Origin: Sphingopyxis sp. JAI128
GTDB taxonomy: Bacteria > Pseudomonadota > Alphaproteobacteria > Sphingomonadales > Sphingomonadaceae
Assembly: GCF_014207235.1 (NCBI RefSeq)
Contig: NZ_JACHDA010000004.1
Span: 186,001-250,000 of the forward strand
Direction of reading: 5' to 3'
Length of the DNA stretch: 64,000 nt
Positions 8,781 to 17,567 of the stretch are shown in pieces (within the stretch, counting starts at the first letter, position 1; every line of letters begins with the position of its first letter). The notes beneath the pieces were generated by a model that saw only the letters and a program-made list of their open reading frames with translations, was not told the DNA's origin and did not search any database. The position numbers and the translations under genes were made by a program.

Positions 8781-10244
8781 CTACCGCAGCGCCCCGATCG
8801 CGCGGACCGCGCTGTCGAATGACGCCTGGAATTCCGAGGGCTTGTATGCGTTGGGGTCCTTTACCGCCGCATAGGCGCGGTCGATATCGCCGCGGATACC
8901 GGCGGCGGCGCCGACGGTGATGCGCCCCGACGACACCATGGCGTCGAGCAAGGTATCGACCCCCATCACCGCCTGCTGCGATCCCGAATAGTCGGTGTAG
9001 CGATCGCTGGTCGCCTTTGCCGAAATCGCGTCGACCATTTGAAAGGCGTCGGCGCCCGAGAAGCTCCGCGACGCGAACGCGCCTTTGAGCGCCGCGACCG
9101 TCTGCGACAGCTGCGCCGCGGCGGCGACCGCGCTCTGGCGGTCGGTCGCCATCGCCTTGTGGAAGGCGGCGGTGCGCGCCGCGAGCTGGTCGGCGAGTGC
9201 GGGTGCGGCAAGCCGCGCGGCGGCGGCGAGCATGATCAGATTTTCGTCATTATAGGGGGGCATGCCTTCGGGCAGGTTTCGCCCCGGATTGTCGAGCCCG
9301 GTGCGCACCGGCTTTGCCTGGTCGAAGATGCGGCGGTGGCAGCTGTGGCAGTCGAGGAAATAAAATTCGGGGAACATCCCCTCGGTCCCGCGCCGCGTCT
9401 GGAAGAGCGCAAGGCTGCGCTCGATCGCGGTCGCCTGCCCGACCGCCCACATCTGCACATGGTCGGTGCGCCGGTTCGCGGCGCCGAACTTGCGCCAGCC
9501 ATAATCGGCGTCCTCCCGATGATGCGCCTGGAGCGACGAGAAAAGGTCGAGCTCGAACGAAATGCGCGGATGGCCGGCCGCCATGATCCGGTGGGTGACG
9601 AACTGGCCGTCCGCCGCCGATCCGAAGTGGCAATCGACGCACACGCCCGCGCGGACCACGGGGTCCTCGAGCTTCTTCAGCCCCGCCGACAGGTTGGCGA
9701 GATGCTTGGTCCGCATTTCGCGGTCGGGATCGGCGTTGGTGCCCACCCCGGCATAGTGGCTCGCAAGCCAGCCGCCGGCTGCGCCGTGGCACGATTCGCA
9801 GCCGACGCCATCTTCTGCCGGGACCGCGCGCGCGGTGCCGGCGGTGCTGTGGCAGCCGAGGCACATTTGCGCCTTGGCGGGATCGCCGATGCCGAGATTG
9901 CGCGCGATGAACTGGCTGCGGTTGTTGTTGAGAACGGCCCAAGCGCGGCTGTGCGCGCCGCCGGGGCTCGATGGCTCCTGCCAGCGCATCAGCTCATCCT
10001 GGCGAACGACGACCCCGTCGCCTTCCATCCGGCCGTGGCAGGTCGATCCCGCGCAGGAGGCAACGCCGGTATAGCGCGCGCCGCTTTCGCCTTGCGAGCG
10101 GGCAGGGGGAGCGAAGGCGAACGCCGCAATCGCTAGCGCCAGCAGCATCGCCCCGAGGACGGCGAATGCCGTGCGCGCGGGAACAAGGGCGGCCAACGCC
10201 GCCCGAGGTCGACCGGCGCGCTCCTTTCCAGCGTGCATCGTCAT
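8781..10244 (-). CDS. Membrane-anchored multiheme cytochrome c (five heme motifs)
   Basis: A 487-residue protein with an N-terminal hydrophobic segment at about residues 24-45, either a signal peptide or a single anchor. Heme sites: one unusual CX4CH (residues 64-70, CAGSTCH), then CXXCH at 128 (CLGCH), 149 (CESCH), 202 (CVDCH) and 299 (CHSCH). The spacing resembles cytochrome c-554/NrfA-type multiheme proteins; the C-terminal 150 residues are helical and lack heme sites. It should act in the periplasm, passing electrons between the inner membrane and the downstream operon partners. First gene of the four-gene operon; the gdhA stop is 49 bases upstream on the same strand, so read-through from gdhA is possible. 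Exact function unknown. Confidence 0.75.
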   Translation of the reverse strand: MTMHAGKERAGRPRAALAALVPARTAFAVLGAMLLALAIAAFAFAPPARSQGESGARYTGVASCAGSTCHGRMEGDGVVVRQDELMRWQEPSSPGGAHSRAWAVLNNNRSQFIARNLGIGDPAKAQMCLGCHSTAGTARAVPAEDGVGCESCHGAAGGWLASHYAGVGTNADPDREMRTKHLANLSAGLKKLEDPVVRAGVCVDCHFGSAADGQFVTHRIMAAGHPRISFELDLFSSLQAHHREDADYGWRKFGAANRRTDHVQMWAVGQATAIERSLALFQTRRGTEGMFPEFYFLDCHSCHRRIFDQAKPVRTGLDNPGRNLPEGMPPYNDENLIMLAAAARLAAPALADQLAARTAAFHKAMATDRQSAVAAAAQLSQTVAALKGAFASRSFSGADAFQMVDAISAKATSDRYTDYSGSQQAVMGVDTLLDAMVSSGRITVGAAAGIRGDIDRAYAAVKDPNAYKPSEFQASFDSAVRAIGALR

Positions 10245-10293
10245 CCGCAGAACCCCTTTACCCCCAACCCGGCGCCTCTACGCCTTGGTCCGA

Positions 10294-11649
10294 TTACACT
10301 ACCCCGAATGCCAGCATCGCGTCGGCCACTTTCTTGAAACCTGCGATGTTCGCGCCCCGGACATAGTCGATATAGCCGTCGCCCCGGTCGCCATAGGTCA
10401 GGCAGCGCGCGTGGATGCCGTCCATGATGTCCTTGAGCATCTGCTGCAATTCGCTTTCGTTCCAGCTGCGACGACCGCTGTTCTGGCTCATTTCGAGGCC
10501 CGATACAGCGACGCCGCCGGCATTCGCCGCCTTGCCTGGCGCGAACATGATCTTTGCATCCTTGAAGACATGCACGCCTTCGAGGTTGGTCGGCATGTTC
10601 GCGCCTTCGCTGACCGCGATGCAGCCGTTTGCGACGAGCGCCCTGGCGTCGTCGCCCAGCAGTTCGTTCTGCGTCGCGCACGGCAGCGCGACGTCGCACT
10701 TCACGCCCCACGGCGTCTTGCCCGCGGTGAAGCTGGCCGATTTATAAGCCTCGCAATATTCCTCGATCCGGCCGCGGCGGTGCGTCTTGTGCGCCTTGAC
10801 CCAGTCGATCTTTTCCTGCGTGATGCCGTCGGGATCATGGATGAAGCCGCCCGAATCGGACAGCGTCAGCACCTTGCCGCCGAGCTGGACGATCTTCTCC
10901 GCCGCGTGGGTCGCGACATTGCCCGAACCCGAGATGACGGCCGTCTTCCCGACAAGATCCTGCCCCTTCGCGGCGAGCATGTTGGCGAGGAAATAGACCG
11001 CGCCATAGCCCGTCGCCTCGGTGCGGATCAGCGAGCCGCCCCATTCGAGCCCCTTGCCCGTCAGCACGCCGGTAAATTCGTTGGTGATCCGCTTATACTG
11101 GCCGAACATGAAGCCGATTTCGCGCCCGCCGACGCCGATATCGCCCGCGGGCACGTCGACGTCGGCGCCGATATGGCGATAGAGCTCGGTCATGAAGCTC
11201 TGGCAAAAGCGCATGATCTCGCGCACGCTCTTGCCCTTGGGGTTGAAATTCGACCCGCCCTTGCCGCCGCCCATCGGCAGCCCGGTCAGCGCGTTCTTGA
11301 ACGTCTGTTCGAACGCCAGGAATTTGAGGACGCTTTCGGTCACGCTCGGGTGGAAACGGATGCCGCCCTTATACGGGCCGATCGCATTGTTGTTCTGGAC
11401 GCGCCAGCCGCGCTGAACGCGGATATTGCCGTTGTCGTCTTCCCAGCAGACGCGAAAAGACACGACCCGGTCGGGTTCGGCGATGCGGCGCAAAATCTGC
11501 TGCGCGTGATATTCTTCCTTGTCGGCGATGAAGTCGAAAATGTCCTCGGACACTTCCTGCACCGCCTGCACGAACTCGGGCTGCCCCGGGTTGCGCTTTT
11601 TCACGCCTTCCATGAACGTCGCAAAATCGACGTGATCCGAAATTGCCAT
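10294..11649 (-). CDS. gdhA: NADP-type glutamate dehydrogenase
   Basis: A 451-residue hexameric-type glutamate dehydrogenase, catalysing reductive amination of 2-oxoglutarate to glutamate in the cytosol. The family signature is clear: GGIRFHPSV, LPMGGGKGGSNF with the substrate Lys, PAGDIGVGGREIGFMFG, and a Rossmann nucleotide motif VISGSGNVATHAAEK. Length matches the roughly 450-residue bacterial enzymes. The start at 11649 has GGGGAGGGG just upstream. It diverges from the TPR gene at 11807 across 157 bases that must hold both promoters. Being directly upstream of the cytochrome operon on the same strand, it may share transcription with it. Confidence 0.95.
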   Translation of the reverse strand: MAISDHVDFATFMEGVKKRNPGQPEFVQAVQEVSEDIFDFIADKEEYHAQQILRRIAEPDRVVSFRVCWEDDNGNIRVQRGWRVQNNNAIGPYKGGIRFHPSVTESVLKFLAFEQTFKNALTGLPMGGGKGGSNFNPKGKSVREIMRFCQSFMTELYRHIGADVDVPAGDIGVGGREIGFMFGQYKRITNEFTGVLTGKGLEWGGSLIRTEATGYGAVYFLANMLAAKGQDLVGKTAVISGSGNVATHAAEKIVQLGGKVLTLSDSGGFIHDPDGITQEKIDWVKAHKTHRRGRIEEYCEAYKSASFTAGKTPWGVKCDVALPCATQNELLGDDARALVANGCIAVSEGANMPTNLEGVHVFKDAKIMFAPGKAANAGGVAVSGLEMSQNSGRRSWNESELQQMLKDIMDGIHARCLTYGDRGDGYIDYVRGANIAGFKKVADAMLAFGVV

Positions 11650-11806
11650 GCACCCCTCCCCTGATGACTGGGAAAGCCGGTGCGACCCCTGACGATTTTA
11701 TCGTTGACCGACCTCGTATGCCGAAGGCTACACCATCGCGAAGCAAAGGCAATATGACAGCGCGCACAGGCCGTACTTTTTCGCGGCGCGCGCAAAAGGG
11801 GCGAAA

Positions 11807-12733
11807 ATGAGCGAGAGCAAGGGCATGACAGGGACCAACCGCGCGATTCTGGTTGCGGCCTTCATCCTGCTGGCGGCGGCGGTGGGCTATGCAATCTGGC
11901 GCGATTCCGGCCCTGAGGCGTCCGATCCCGCAGTGCAGGCGGCAGCCGCACCGACCGATCAGCTCGCCGAACTGGAGGCGCGCACGCGGCGCGAGCCGAA
12001 CAGCACCGAAGCCTGGACCGCACTCGGCGCCGCCAAATTCGACCTCGGCGATTTTGTCGGTGCCGCCGCCGCATATGACAAAGCGGTTGCCTTGTCGCCC
12101 GAGTCGGCCGGACTATGGTCGGCGCTGGGCGAAGCGCGGGTGATGGGCAGCGACGGCGACCCGATGCCCGCCGCCGCATCGCAAGCGTTCGACAAGGCGA
12201 TCGCGCTCGACGCCAAAGACCCGCGTGCGCGCTATTTCCTTGCGGTGAAGAAAGACATCGGCGGCGATCACAAGGGCGCGATCGACGACTGGTTCGCGCT
12301 GCTCGCCGACACGCCGCAGGGCGCGCCGTGGGAGGCCGACCTGCGCCGCACGATCGAGCAGGTTGGGCAGATCCACAAGATCGACGTTGCCGCCCGGCTA
12401 GCCGCGACGCAGCCGCGACCGCTGACGCCGAATGAAATGCCGGTGGCGGCCCGCGCGATCCCGGGCCCGAGCCGCGCCGACATGGAAGCCGCATCGCAGC
12501 TGCCCAAGGGACAGCAGGATGCGATGATCGAAGGCATGGTGAACGGCCTCGAGGCCAAGCTGAAGGCCGATCCGACCGACGTCGACCGCTGGATCATGCT
12601 GATGCGCAGCCGCATGACGCTTGGCGAGACGGCGAAGGCTGCGCAGGCGCTGAAGGACGGCATTGCCGCCAATCCGGCGGCGGCAGCGCGGCTGAAAGCG
12701 CAGGCGCAATTATTGGGTGTGCCGGGGGCATGA
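11807..12733 (+). CDS. CcmI/NrfG-like TPR cytochrome c biogenesis protein
   Basis: A 308-residue protein with one N-terminal transmembrane helix (residues about 11-28), then a periplasmic region of TPR units (SAEAWTALGAAKFDLGDFVGAAAAYDKAV-type, about residues 60-165) and further helical pairs near 230-300. This is the layout of the C-terminal half of CcmI/CycH or NrfG proteins, which hold apocytochromes for the heme lyase. No other ccm genes are present here. Its proximity to an operon with 15 heme sites is suggestive. AGGGGC precedes the ATG at a good spacing. A generic TPR protein cannot be excluded. Confidence 0.65.
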   Translation: MSESKGMTGTNRAILVAAFILLAAAVGYAIWRDSGPEASDPAVQAAAAPTDQLAELEARTRREPNSTEAWTALGAAKFDLGDFVGAAAAYDKAVALSPESAGLWSALGEARVMGSDGDPMPAAASQAFDKAIALDAKDPRARYFLAVKKDIGGDHKGAIDDWFALLADTPQGAPWEADLRRTIEQVGQIHKIDVAARLAATQPRPLTPNEMPVAARAIPGPSRADMEAASQLPKGQQDAMIEGMVNGLEAKLKADPTDVDRWIMLMRSRMTLGETAKAAQALKDGIAANPAAAARLKAQAQLLGVPGA

Positions 12734-12752
12734 CTTGTCGAGGGGGAAAGAA

Positions 12753-13445
12753 ATGAAGGTGAAGACGATTCGCGCCGCGGCGACGGCGACGCTCGCGGTC
12801 GGTTTGGCGCTGTTGCCCGGGGCCGGCCACGCCGCCGATCCGCTGTCGATCCGTCTTGGCGATGTGCCGGTCAAGGGTGTCATTCCCGACGGTTATTGCC
12901 TGCCGACCGGGGCCGACGAGGCGGCGGCGGATATGCTCGCGAAGGGCGACCGGGACAACCGGACCCATGCGATGCTGATCCGCTGCGACCAGCGGAACAA
13001 GCCCGGCGGCACCAAATACGACTATTATCTGGTCAAGTCCCCGCATGCCCAGCCGCCCGCGATGAAGCGGGCCGAATTTATCGCGTTGATGACCGAGGAG
13101 CTGAAGCTGCCGGCCTATCAGAGCGGCGACGCGACTCGGCCCGAGATCGGCAAGGCCGGCGATAATCTGTCGACCGCGCTGGGCACCAGGGTGGACCTCA
13201 GCGGCGAGATCCGGCCGCGCGGCGCCGATGCGGTCTGCATCTATATGGGCGGCGAACTCGAGGTTCGCAGCGCGGTGGCATCCTATCCGATCGCGGTCGG
13301 CGGCTGCGGCACCGTCGTCGCTGGCCAGATCCTGTTCGTTTATGCCTATGACGACCCGGCGAAACCGAACAGCGGGGCGGCGCTGCTGCAACGCACGCGG
13401 TGGATCGCCGAGCGGCTGAACGCGACCGACGGCCGGGCCAATTGA
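12753..13445 (+). CDS. Secreted protein of unknown function
   Basis: A 230-residue protein with a clean signal peptide (residues 1-27, cleavage after AGHA). I do not recognise the mature domain. It has five or six cysteines, including the contexts GYCLPTG, LIRCDQR, DAVCIYM and GGCGTV, which could form disulfides. The start at 12753 is chosen because GAGGGGG lies just before it and the signal peptide begins there; an earlier in-frame ATG at 12717 would add 12 charged residues before it. It starts 19 bases after the TPR gene, so the two are probably co-transcribed, ending at the hairpin terminator at 13614. Confidence 0.6.
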   Translation: MKVKTIRAAATATLAVGLALLPGAGHAADPLSIRLGDVPVKGVIPDGYCLPTGADEAAADMLAKGDRDNRTHAMLIRCDQRNKPGGTKYDYYLVKSPHAQPPAMKRAEFIALMTEELKLPAYQSGDATRPEIGKAGDNLSTALGTRVDLSGEIRPRGADAVCIYMGGELEVRSAVASYPIAVGGCGTVVAGQILFVYAYDDPAKPNSGAALLQRTRWIAERLNATDGRAN

Positions 13446-13613
13446 GCCTCGCGAATCGCTTGGCACATCGCTGGGCAAAGGATATGATGGCGGGGCTGCG
13501 GGGGGAACCAGAACATAAGGTCGCCGCGGCAAAGCGCCGCGAGTCGCTTTCGGACGTATCGCCCGGGACAGCCGTCCACTCTGTATCGGGCCTCGCGGTC
13601 AGCCGGACCGGAC

Positions 13614-13645
13614 GGCGCGGGCCATCGACCCGCGCCTTTTCTTTG
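13614..13645 (+). terminator. Rho-independent terminator
   Basis: Perfect eight-pair stem GGCGCGGG / CCCGCGCC with a 7-base loop, followed by TTTTCTTT. It lies 168 bases after the secreted-protein gene and right at the end of the convergent putA gene. The 13446-13613 stretch between gene and terminator holds no ORF I can support. Confidence 0.8.
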
Positions 13646-13647
13646 CG

Positions 13648-16600
13648 CTAGCCTGCCATCAGCGCCGCATTGCCGCCGGCCGCGGTAATGTCGGTGCTGA
13701 TCGACTTTTCCTCTGCAAAGCGATGCAGATAATGCGGGCCGCCGGCCTTCGGGCCGGTTCCCGACAGCCCGCGGCCGCCAAAGGGCTGCGAGCCGACGAT
13801 CGCGCCGATCTGGTTGCGGTTGACATAGACGTTGCCGACCTGCGCCCGCGCCGCGATATGCGCCGCTACGCCGTCGATGCGCGTGTGGACGCCGAGCGTC
13901 AGGCCGTATCCCGACGCGTTGATCGCATCGATCAGCGCATCGAGCTCGCCGCCCTTCCATGTCGCGACGTGGAGGACAGGGCCGAATATCTCGCGCTTCA
14001 GGTCGGTGACATGGTCGAGCCGGATCAGGGTGGGCGGTACGAAATGGCCCTCGGCCGGCAGGTTCGTCCGCCCGGCCTCTGCAATCACGCGGCCCGCCGC
14101 GCGCGCTTCGGCGACATAGGCGGCGATGTTCGCCCGCGCCTCTTCGTCGATGATCGGGCCTACATCGGTCGCAAGGATCGACGGATCGCCGACGTTGAGC
14201 TCTGCCATCGCGCCCGCGACCATTTCGATCATCGTTTCGGCAACATCTTCCTGCACGCAGAGCAGGCGCAGCGCCGAACAGCGCTGGCCCGCCGACTGGA
14301 AGGCGCTGGCGACGGCATCGCGCGCGACCTGTTCGGGCAGCGCGGTCGAATCGACGATCATCGCATTCGCGCCGCCGGTCTCGGCGATCAACGTCGCGAT
14401 CGGGCCGTCGCGGCCGGCGAGGCTGCGGTTGATCATCCGCGCGACCTCCGTCGATCCGGTGAAGGCGACGCCGATGATGTCGTCATGGCTCGTCAATGCC
14501 GCGCCGACATTTTCGCCGCGGCCGGGGAGATAATGGAGCACGTCGCCGGGAATACCCGCTTCGAGCAACAACTCGACCGCGGCGTGCGCAATCAGCGGGG
14601 TCTGTTCGGCGGGCTTGGCGAGCACGGCATTGCCCGCGGCGAGCGCCGCCGACACCTGTCCGAGGAAGATCGCGAGCGGGAAGTTCCAGGGGCTGATGGC
14701 GACGAACACGCCCTTGCCCTCGAGCATCAATTCGTTGCGCTCGCCTGTCGGACCGGGCAGCGCGACGGGATAGGTGAAGTCGGCGCGCGCCTGCGCGGCG
14801 TAATAACGCAGGAAATCGACTGCCTCGCGCACCTCGGCGACCGCGTCGACGAGCGTCTTGCCCGCCTCGTCGATCGCGAGGCCGAGGAACAACGCGTCCC
14901 GCTCTTCGAGCAGGTCGGCGGCGCGTTCGAGCCGTTCGGCGCGGAAGGCCCCGCCGGCAAGGCTCCAGTCCTCCTGCGCCTGGCCCGCGGCAGCGACCGC
15001 ATCGGCGACCGTCGCCGCATCGGCCTCGACCACTTGCCCGACAACCGCCCCCGTCGCGGGATTGCGCACGGGCTCGGCCCTGCCGCTGCGCGCCACCCCG
15101 CCGACGATCGGCGCCGCGACGAGGTCGCCGCGCCGCGCCGCGCCGATCGCGGAAACGAGCGCCTCGGGGATTCCGGGCTCGCCGAGGTCGTAACCGCGCG
15201 AATTGCGCCGCACCGGATCGAACAGGCCGAGGCCGGTCGCGATACCGGTCGAGGCCACGCTGGCGACGCTGCGCGGATCGACCGCGAGCTGTTCGGCGGT
15301 GACGCCGGGGTCGGAGAATTGGTGGACGAAGCTGGAGTTCGCGCCGTTTTCGAGCAGGCGGCGGACGAGATAGGCGAGCAGGTCGCGGTGCGTGCCGACC
15401 GGCGCATAGACGCGCACCGGACGCGGCGGCGGGAACAGCGCGACGAGCGCGTCGTGCGCGCCCTCGCCCATGCCGTGCAGCCGCTGTAGCTCGTAATCGG
15501 CGCCTGCGAACAATTCGGACACAAAAGCGAGCGTCATCGCATTATGGCTCGCGAACGCCGGATAGATGCAATCCTGGCAGTCGCGCAAAAGCTGTGCGCA
15601 GCGCATATAGTTGAGGTCGGTGTGGAGTTTCGCGGTGAACACCGGGAAATCGCCTAAGCCCAGCATCTGCGCGCGCTTGATCTCGGTGTCCCAATAGGCC
15701 CCTTTGACGAGGCGCATGGACAGCTTGACCCCGCGCGTCCGCGCGCGATTGGCGAGCCAGTCGATCACCGCCGGCGCCCGCTTCTGATAAGCCTGGATCA
15801 CGATGCCGAGCCCGGTCCAGCCGTCGGCGATGCCCGCATCGATCAGCGCCGCGAACACATCCATATGCGGCTCGAGCCGGTCGCTTTCCTCGGCGTCGAT
15901 CATCAGCGGGATGTTCACCGCGCGCGCCGCCTTGGCGAGTTCGATGACATGGGGGATCAATTCGCCCTGGACTCGCGCCGCCTGCAGATATTCATAACGG
16001 GGATGGAGCGCCGACAGCTTGATCGAAATGCCGTGGTTCGCGTGCGGGTCGCCCGGTTTCGCGTCCCTGCCGATCCGCGCGATGGCGCCCGCATAGCTTT
16101 CGTAATAGCGCCGCGCATCCTCCGCCGTGCGCGCCGCCTCGCCGAGCATGTCGAAACTCGCGAGTTCGGATTTCTCCTTGTTCGCGCGCTTGACCGCCGC
16201 ATCGATCGTCTCGCCCATCACGAATTGCTGGCCGAGCATCTTCATCGCGGCGAGCGCGGCCTGCCGGATCACCGGCTCGCCCGAACGGCGGACCATCGAT
16301 TTGATCAGCGTGAGCGGATTCGCCTTGCTGCCCATCGCATCGAGCATCAGCGTCGCCGATCCAAGCGAAAGCCCGCGCGACGACAGCGCGACGATCAGCG
16401 GGCTGTCCTCCTCTTCGCCATCCGTCCAGTGGCGCCCGGCGATCTTGTCGCGGATCAGCGCATTGGCAGTCGCATTGTCGGGCACGCGCAGCAGCGCCTC
16501 GGCAAGGCACATCAGCACGACGCCTTCCTCGGTCGACAGGCGATAGCGGTTCATCAACTGCGCCACGAGCGTCTCGCGCTCGCCCTCGGCCTTCGCCTTG

Positions 16601-16743
16601 CGGATCAGGTCGAGCCCGCGGCGCGTCACGGCATCGACGCTCGCCGAAGAGGTTGCGAGGATGGCGCGCAGCTCGGCGACGATGTCGGCTTCGCTGCGGC
16701 GGGCGAGGGCGCGGATGGCGGCGCGGTCGGGGCTCTGGATCAT
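13648..16743 (-). CDS. putA: Bifunctional proline dehydrogenase / P5C dehydrogenase
   Basis: About 1031 residues. The N-terminal half is the FAD proline dehydrogenase barrel (for example NHGISIKLSALHPRYE, LMIDAEESDRLE, RLVKGAYWDTEIKRAQ); the C-terminal half is the aldehyde dehydrogenase that makes glutamate from P5C, with ISPWNFPLAIFLGQ, IAETGGANAM and catalytic Cys in GQRCSALR. There is no N-terminal ribbon-helix-helix domain, so this PutA is not its own repressor; control probably comes from the divergent Lrp-type gene. The start is placed at MIQSPDRAA (16743); in-frame starts at 16758 or 16824 would run into the operator region and lack a ribosome site. Confidence 0.95.
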   Translation of the reverse strand: MIQSPDRAAIRALARRSEADIVAELRAILATSSASVDAVTRRGLDLIRKAKAEGERETLVAQLMNRYRLSTEEGVVLMCLAEALLRVPDNATANALIRDKIAGRHWTDGEEEDSPLIVALSSRGLSLGSATLMLDAMGSKANPLTLIKSMVRRSGEPVIRQAALAAMKMLGQQFVMGETIDAAVKRANKEKSELASFDMLGEAARTAEDARRYYESYAGAIARIGRDAKPGDPHANHGISIKLSALHPRYEYLQAARVQGELIPHVIELAKAARAVNIPLMIDAEESDRLEPHMDVFAALIDAGIADGWTGLGIVIQAYQKRAPAVIDWLANRARTRGVKLSMRLVKGAYWDTEIKRAQMLGLGDFPVFTAKLHTDLNYMRCAQLLRDCQDCIYPAFASHNAMTLAFVSELFAGADYELQRLHGMGEGAHDALVALFPPPRPVRVYAPVGTHRDLLAYLVRRLLENGANSSFVHQFSDPGVTAEQLAVDPRSVASVASTGIATGLGLFDPVRRNSRGYDLGEPGIPEALVSAIGAARRGDLVAAPIVGGVARSGRAEPVRNPATGAVVGQVVEADAATVADAVAAAGQAQEDWSLAGGAFRAERLERAADLLEERDALFLGLAIDEAGKTLVDAVAEVREAVDFLRYYAAQARADFTYPVALPGPTGERNELMLEGKGVFVAISPWNFPLAIFLGQVSAALAAGNAVLAKPAEQTPLIAHAAVELLLEAGIPGDVLHYLPGRGENVGAALTSHDDIIGVAFTGSTEVARMINRSLAGRDGPIATLIAETGGANAMIVDSTALPEQVARDAVASAFQSAGQRCSALRLLCVQEDVAETMIEMVAGAMAELNVGDPSILATDVGPIIDEEARANIAAYVAEARAAGRVIAEAGRTNLPAEGHFVPPTLIRLDHVTDLKREIFGPVLHVATWKGGELDALIDAINASGYGLTLGVHTRIDGVAAHIAARAQVGNVYVNRNQIGAIVGSQPFGGRGLSGTGPKAGGPHYLHRFAEEKSISTDITAAGGNAALMAG

Positions 16744-16840
16744 GGCGGCTTCTACCATATTGGCCGAAGTCGATACGACTTGATTTGCAGCAAATGATAT
16801 ATGAATTGACCAAGGTTTGAGCATATCCTAGTCGATATGC
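16744..16840. promoter_or_regulatory. putA-lrp divergent control region with two palindromes
   Basis: AT-rich gap between divergent putA and the Lrp-type gene. Two perfect inverted repeats are present. ATTTGC-A-GCAAAT lies at 16783-16795. GCATATC-N6-GATATGC lies at 16821-16840, ending on the base before the lrp start codon. Lrp-family proteins bind such sites as dimers, and Lrp-type PutR activating a divergent putA is established in other alphaproteobacteria. Assignment to this regulator is inference. Confidence 0.6.
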
Positions 16841-17311
16841 ATGAAAAATTCCTCACATGCAGGCGAACTGGATGATTTCGACCGCAGGATCCTCGCGATT
16901 CTGGGCCGCGACGGACGGATCACCTTCACCGACCTGGCGGTGCAGGTCGGGCTTTCGAAAACGCCGTGCCAACAGCGCGTGAAGCGCCTCGTCGACAGCG
17001 GGTTGATCACCGGTTTTCGCGCGATCGTGGATCCGGCCAAGGTCGGGCTCGACCATGTCGCCTTCACCGAGGTCAAGCTGTCGGACACGCGCGAGGAAGC
17101 GCTCAAGCAATTCAACCATGCGGTGCGGAAAATCCCCGAGGTCGAGGAATGCCACATGATCGCGAGCAGCTTCGATTATCTGCTCAAGGTCCGCACCCCC
17201 GACATCCGCCGCTATCGCATCGTGCTGGGCGAAAAAATCTCGAGCCTGCCGCATGTGGCGAGCACCTCGACCTTCGTCGCGATGGAGACGATCCGCGAAG
17301 CGGCGCGCTGA
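16841..17311 (+). CDS. putR: Lrp/AsnC-family regulator, probable PutR
   Basis: 156 residues: an N-terminal winged HTH (LDDFDRRILAILGRDGRITFTDLAVQVGLSKTPCQQRVKRL split as helix-turn-helix, residues about 11-60) and a C-terminal RAM/AsnC effector domain (residues 70-150). Divergent placement next to putA strongly suggests a proline-responsive activator of proline catabolism. No Shine-Dalgarno is visible; the palindrome touches the ATG, and no later ATG/GTG/TTG precedes the HTH, so translation may be leaderless or from a very short leader. tRNA-Gly follows 61 bases downstream. Confidence 0.85.
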   Translation: MKNSSHAGELDDFDRRILAILGRDGRITFTDLAVQVGLSKTPCQQRVKRLVDSGLITGFRAIVDPAKVGLDHVAFTEVKLSDTREEALKQFNHAVRKIPEVEECHMIASSFDYLLKVRTPDIRRYRIVLGEKISSLPHVASTSTFVAMETIREAAR

Positions 17312-17372
17312 CGCAGGCCGGCGATGCAGGAGATTGACCGCCGCCCGCGCCTGTGCCAATCGCGCTTCCGAC

Positions 17373-17446
17373 GCGGGTGTAGCTCAATGGTAGAGCAGAA
17401 GCTTCCCAAGCTTACGACGAGGGTTCGATTCCCTTCACCCGCTCCA
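17373..17446 (+). tRNA. tRNA-Gly (anticodon CCC)
   Basis: A 74-base cloverleaf: acceptor GCGGGTG pairs with CACCCGC, D stem GCTC/GAGC, anticodon stem GAAGC/GCTTA around loop TTCCCAA (anticodon CCC at 17405-17407), T arm with GGTTCGATT, and encoded CCA at 17444-17446. The outermost anticodon-stem pair is a G-A mismatch. It reads the GGG codon. 17447-17567 contains nothing else I can support. Confidence 0.95.
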
Positions 17447-17567
17447 TCCCGCTATCGAATGCGCCCGGGACCGGCTTGCCGATGGCGAGCGCGACGATTG
17501 CGGGCAAGCGACGGGATCCGCCCGAGCGCCCCCGTTCCGGCGCCCATATCGCCGCGAAAAAGGGCGG

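Noticed and set aside
6400-8874. An 824-codon plus-strand open frame
   Set aside because: Shadow of the beta-barrel and lipoprotein genes; no recognisable domain, Arg-rich.
13723-15489. A 588-codon plus-strand open frame
   Set aside because: Antisense to putA, no domain; high-GC third-position effect.
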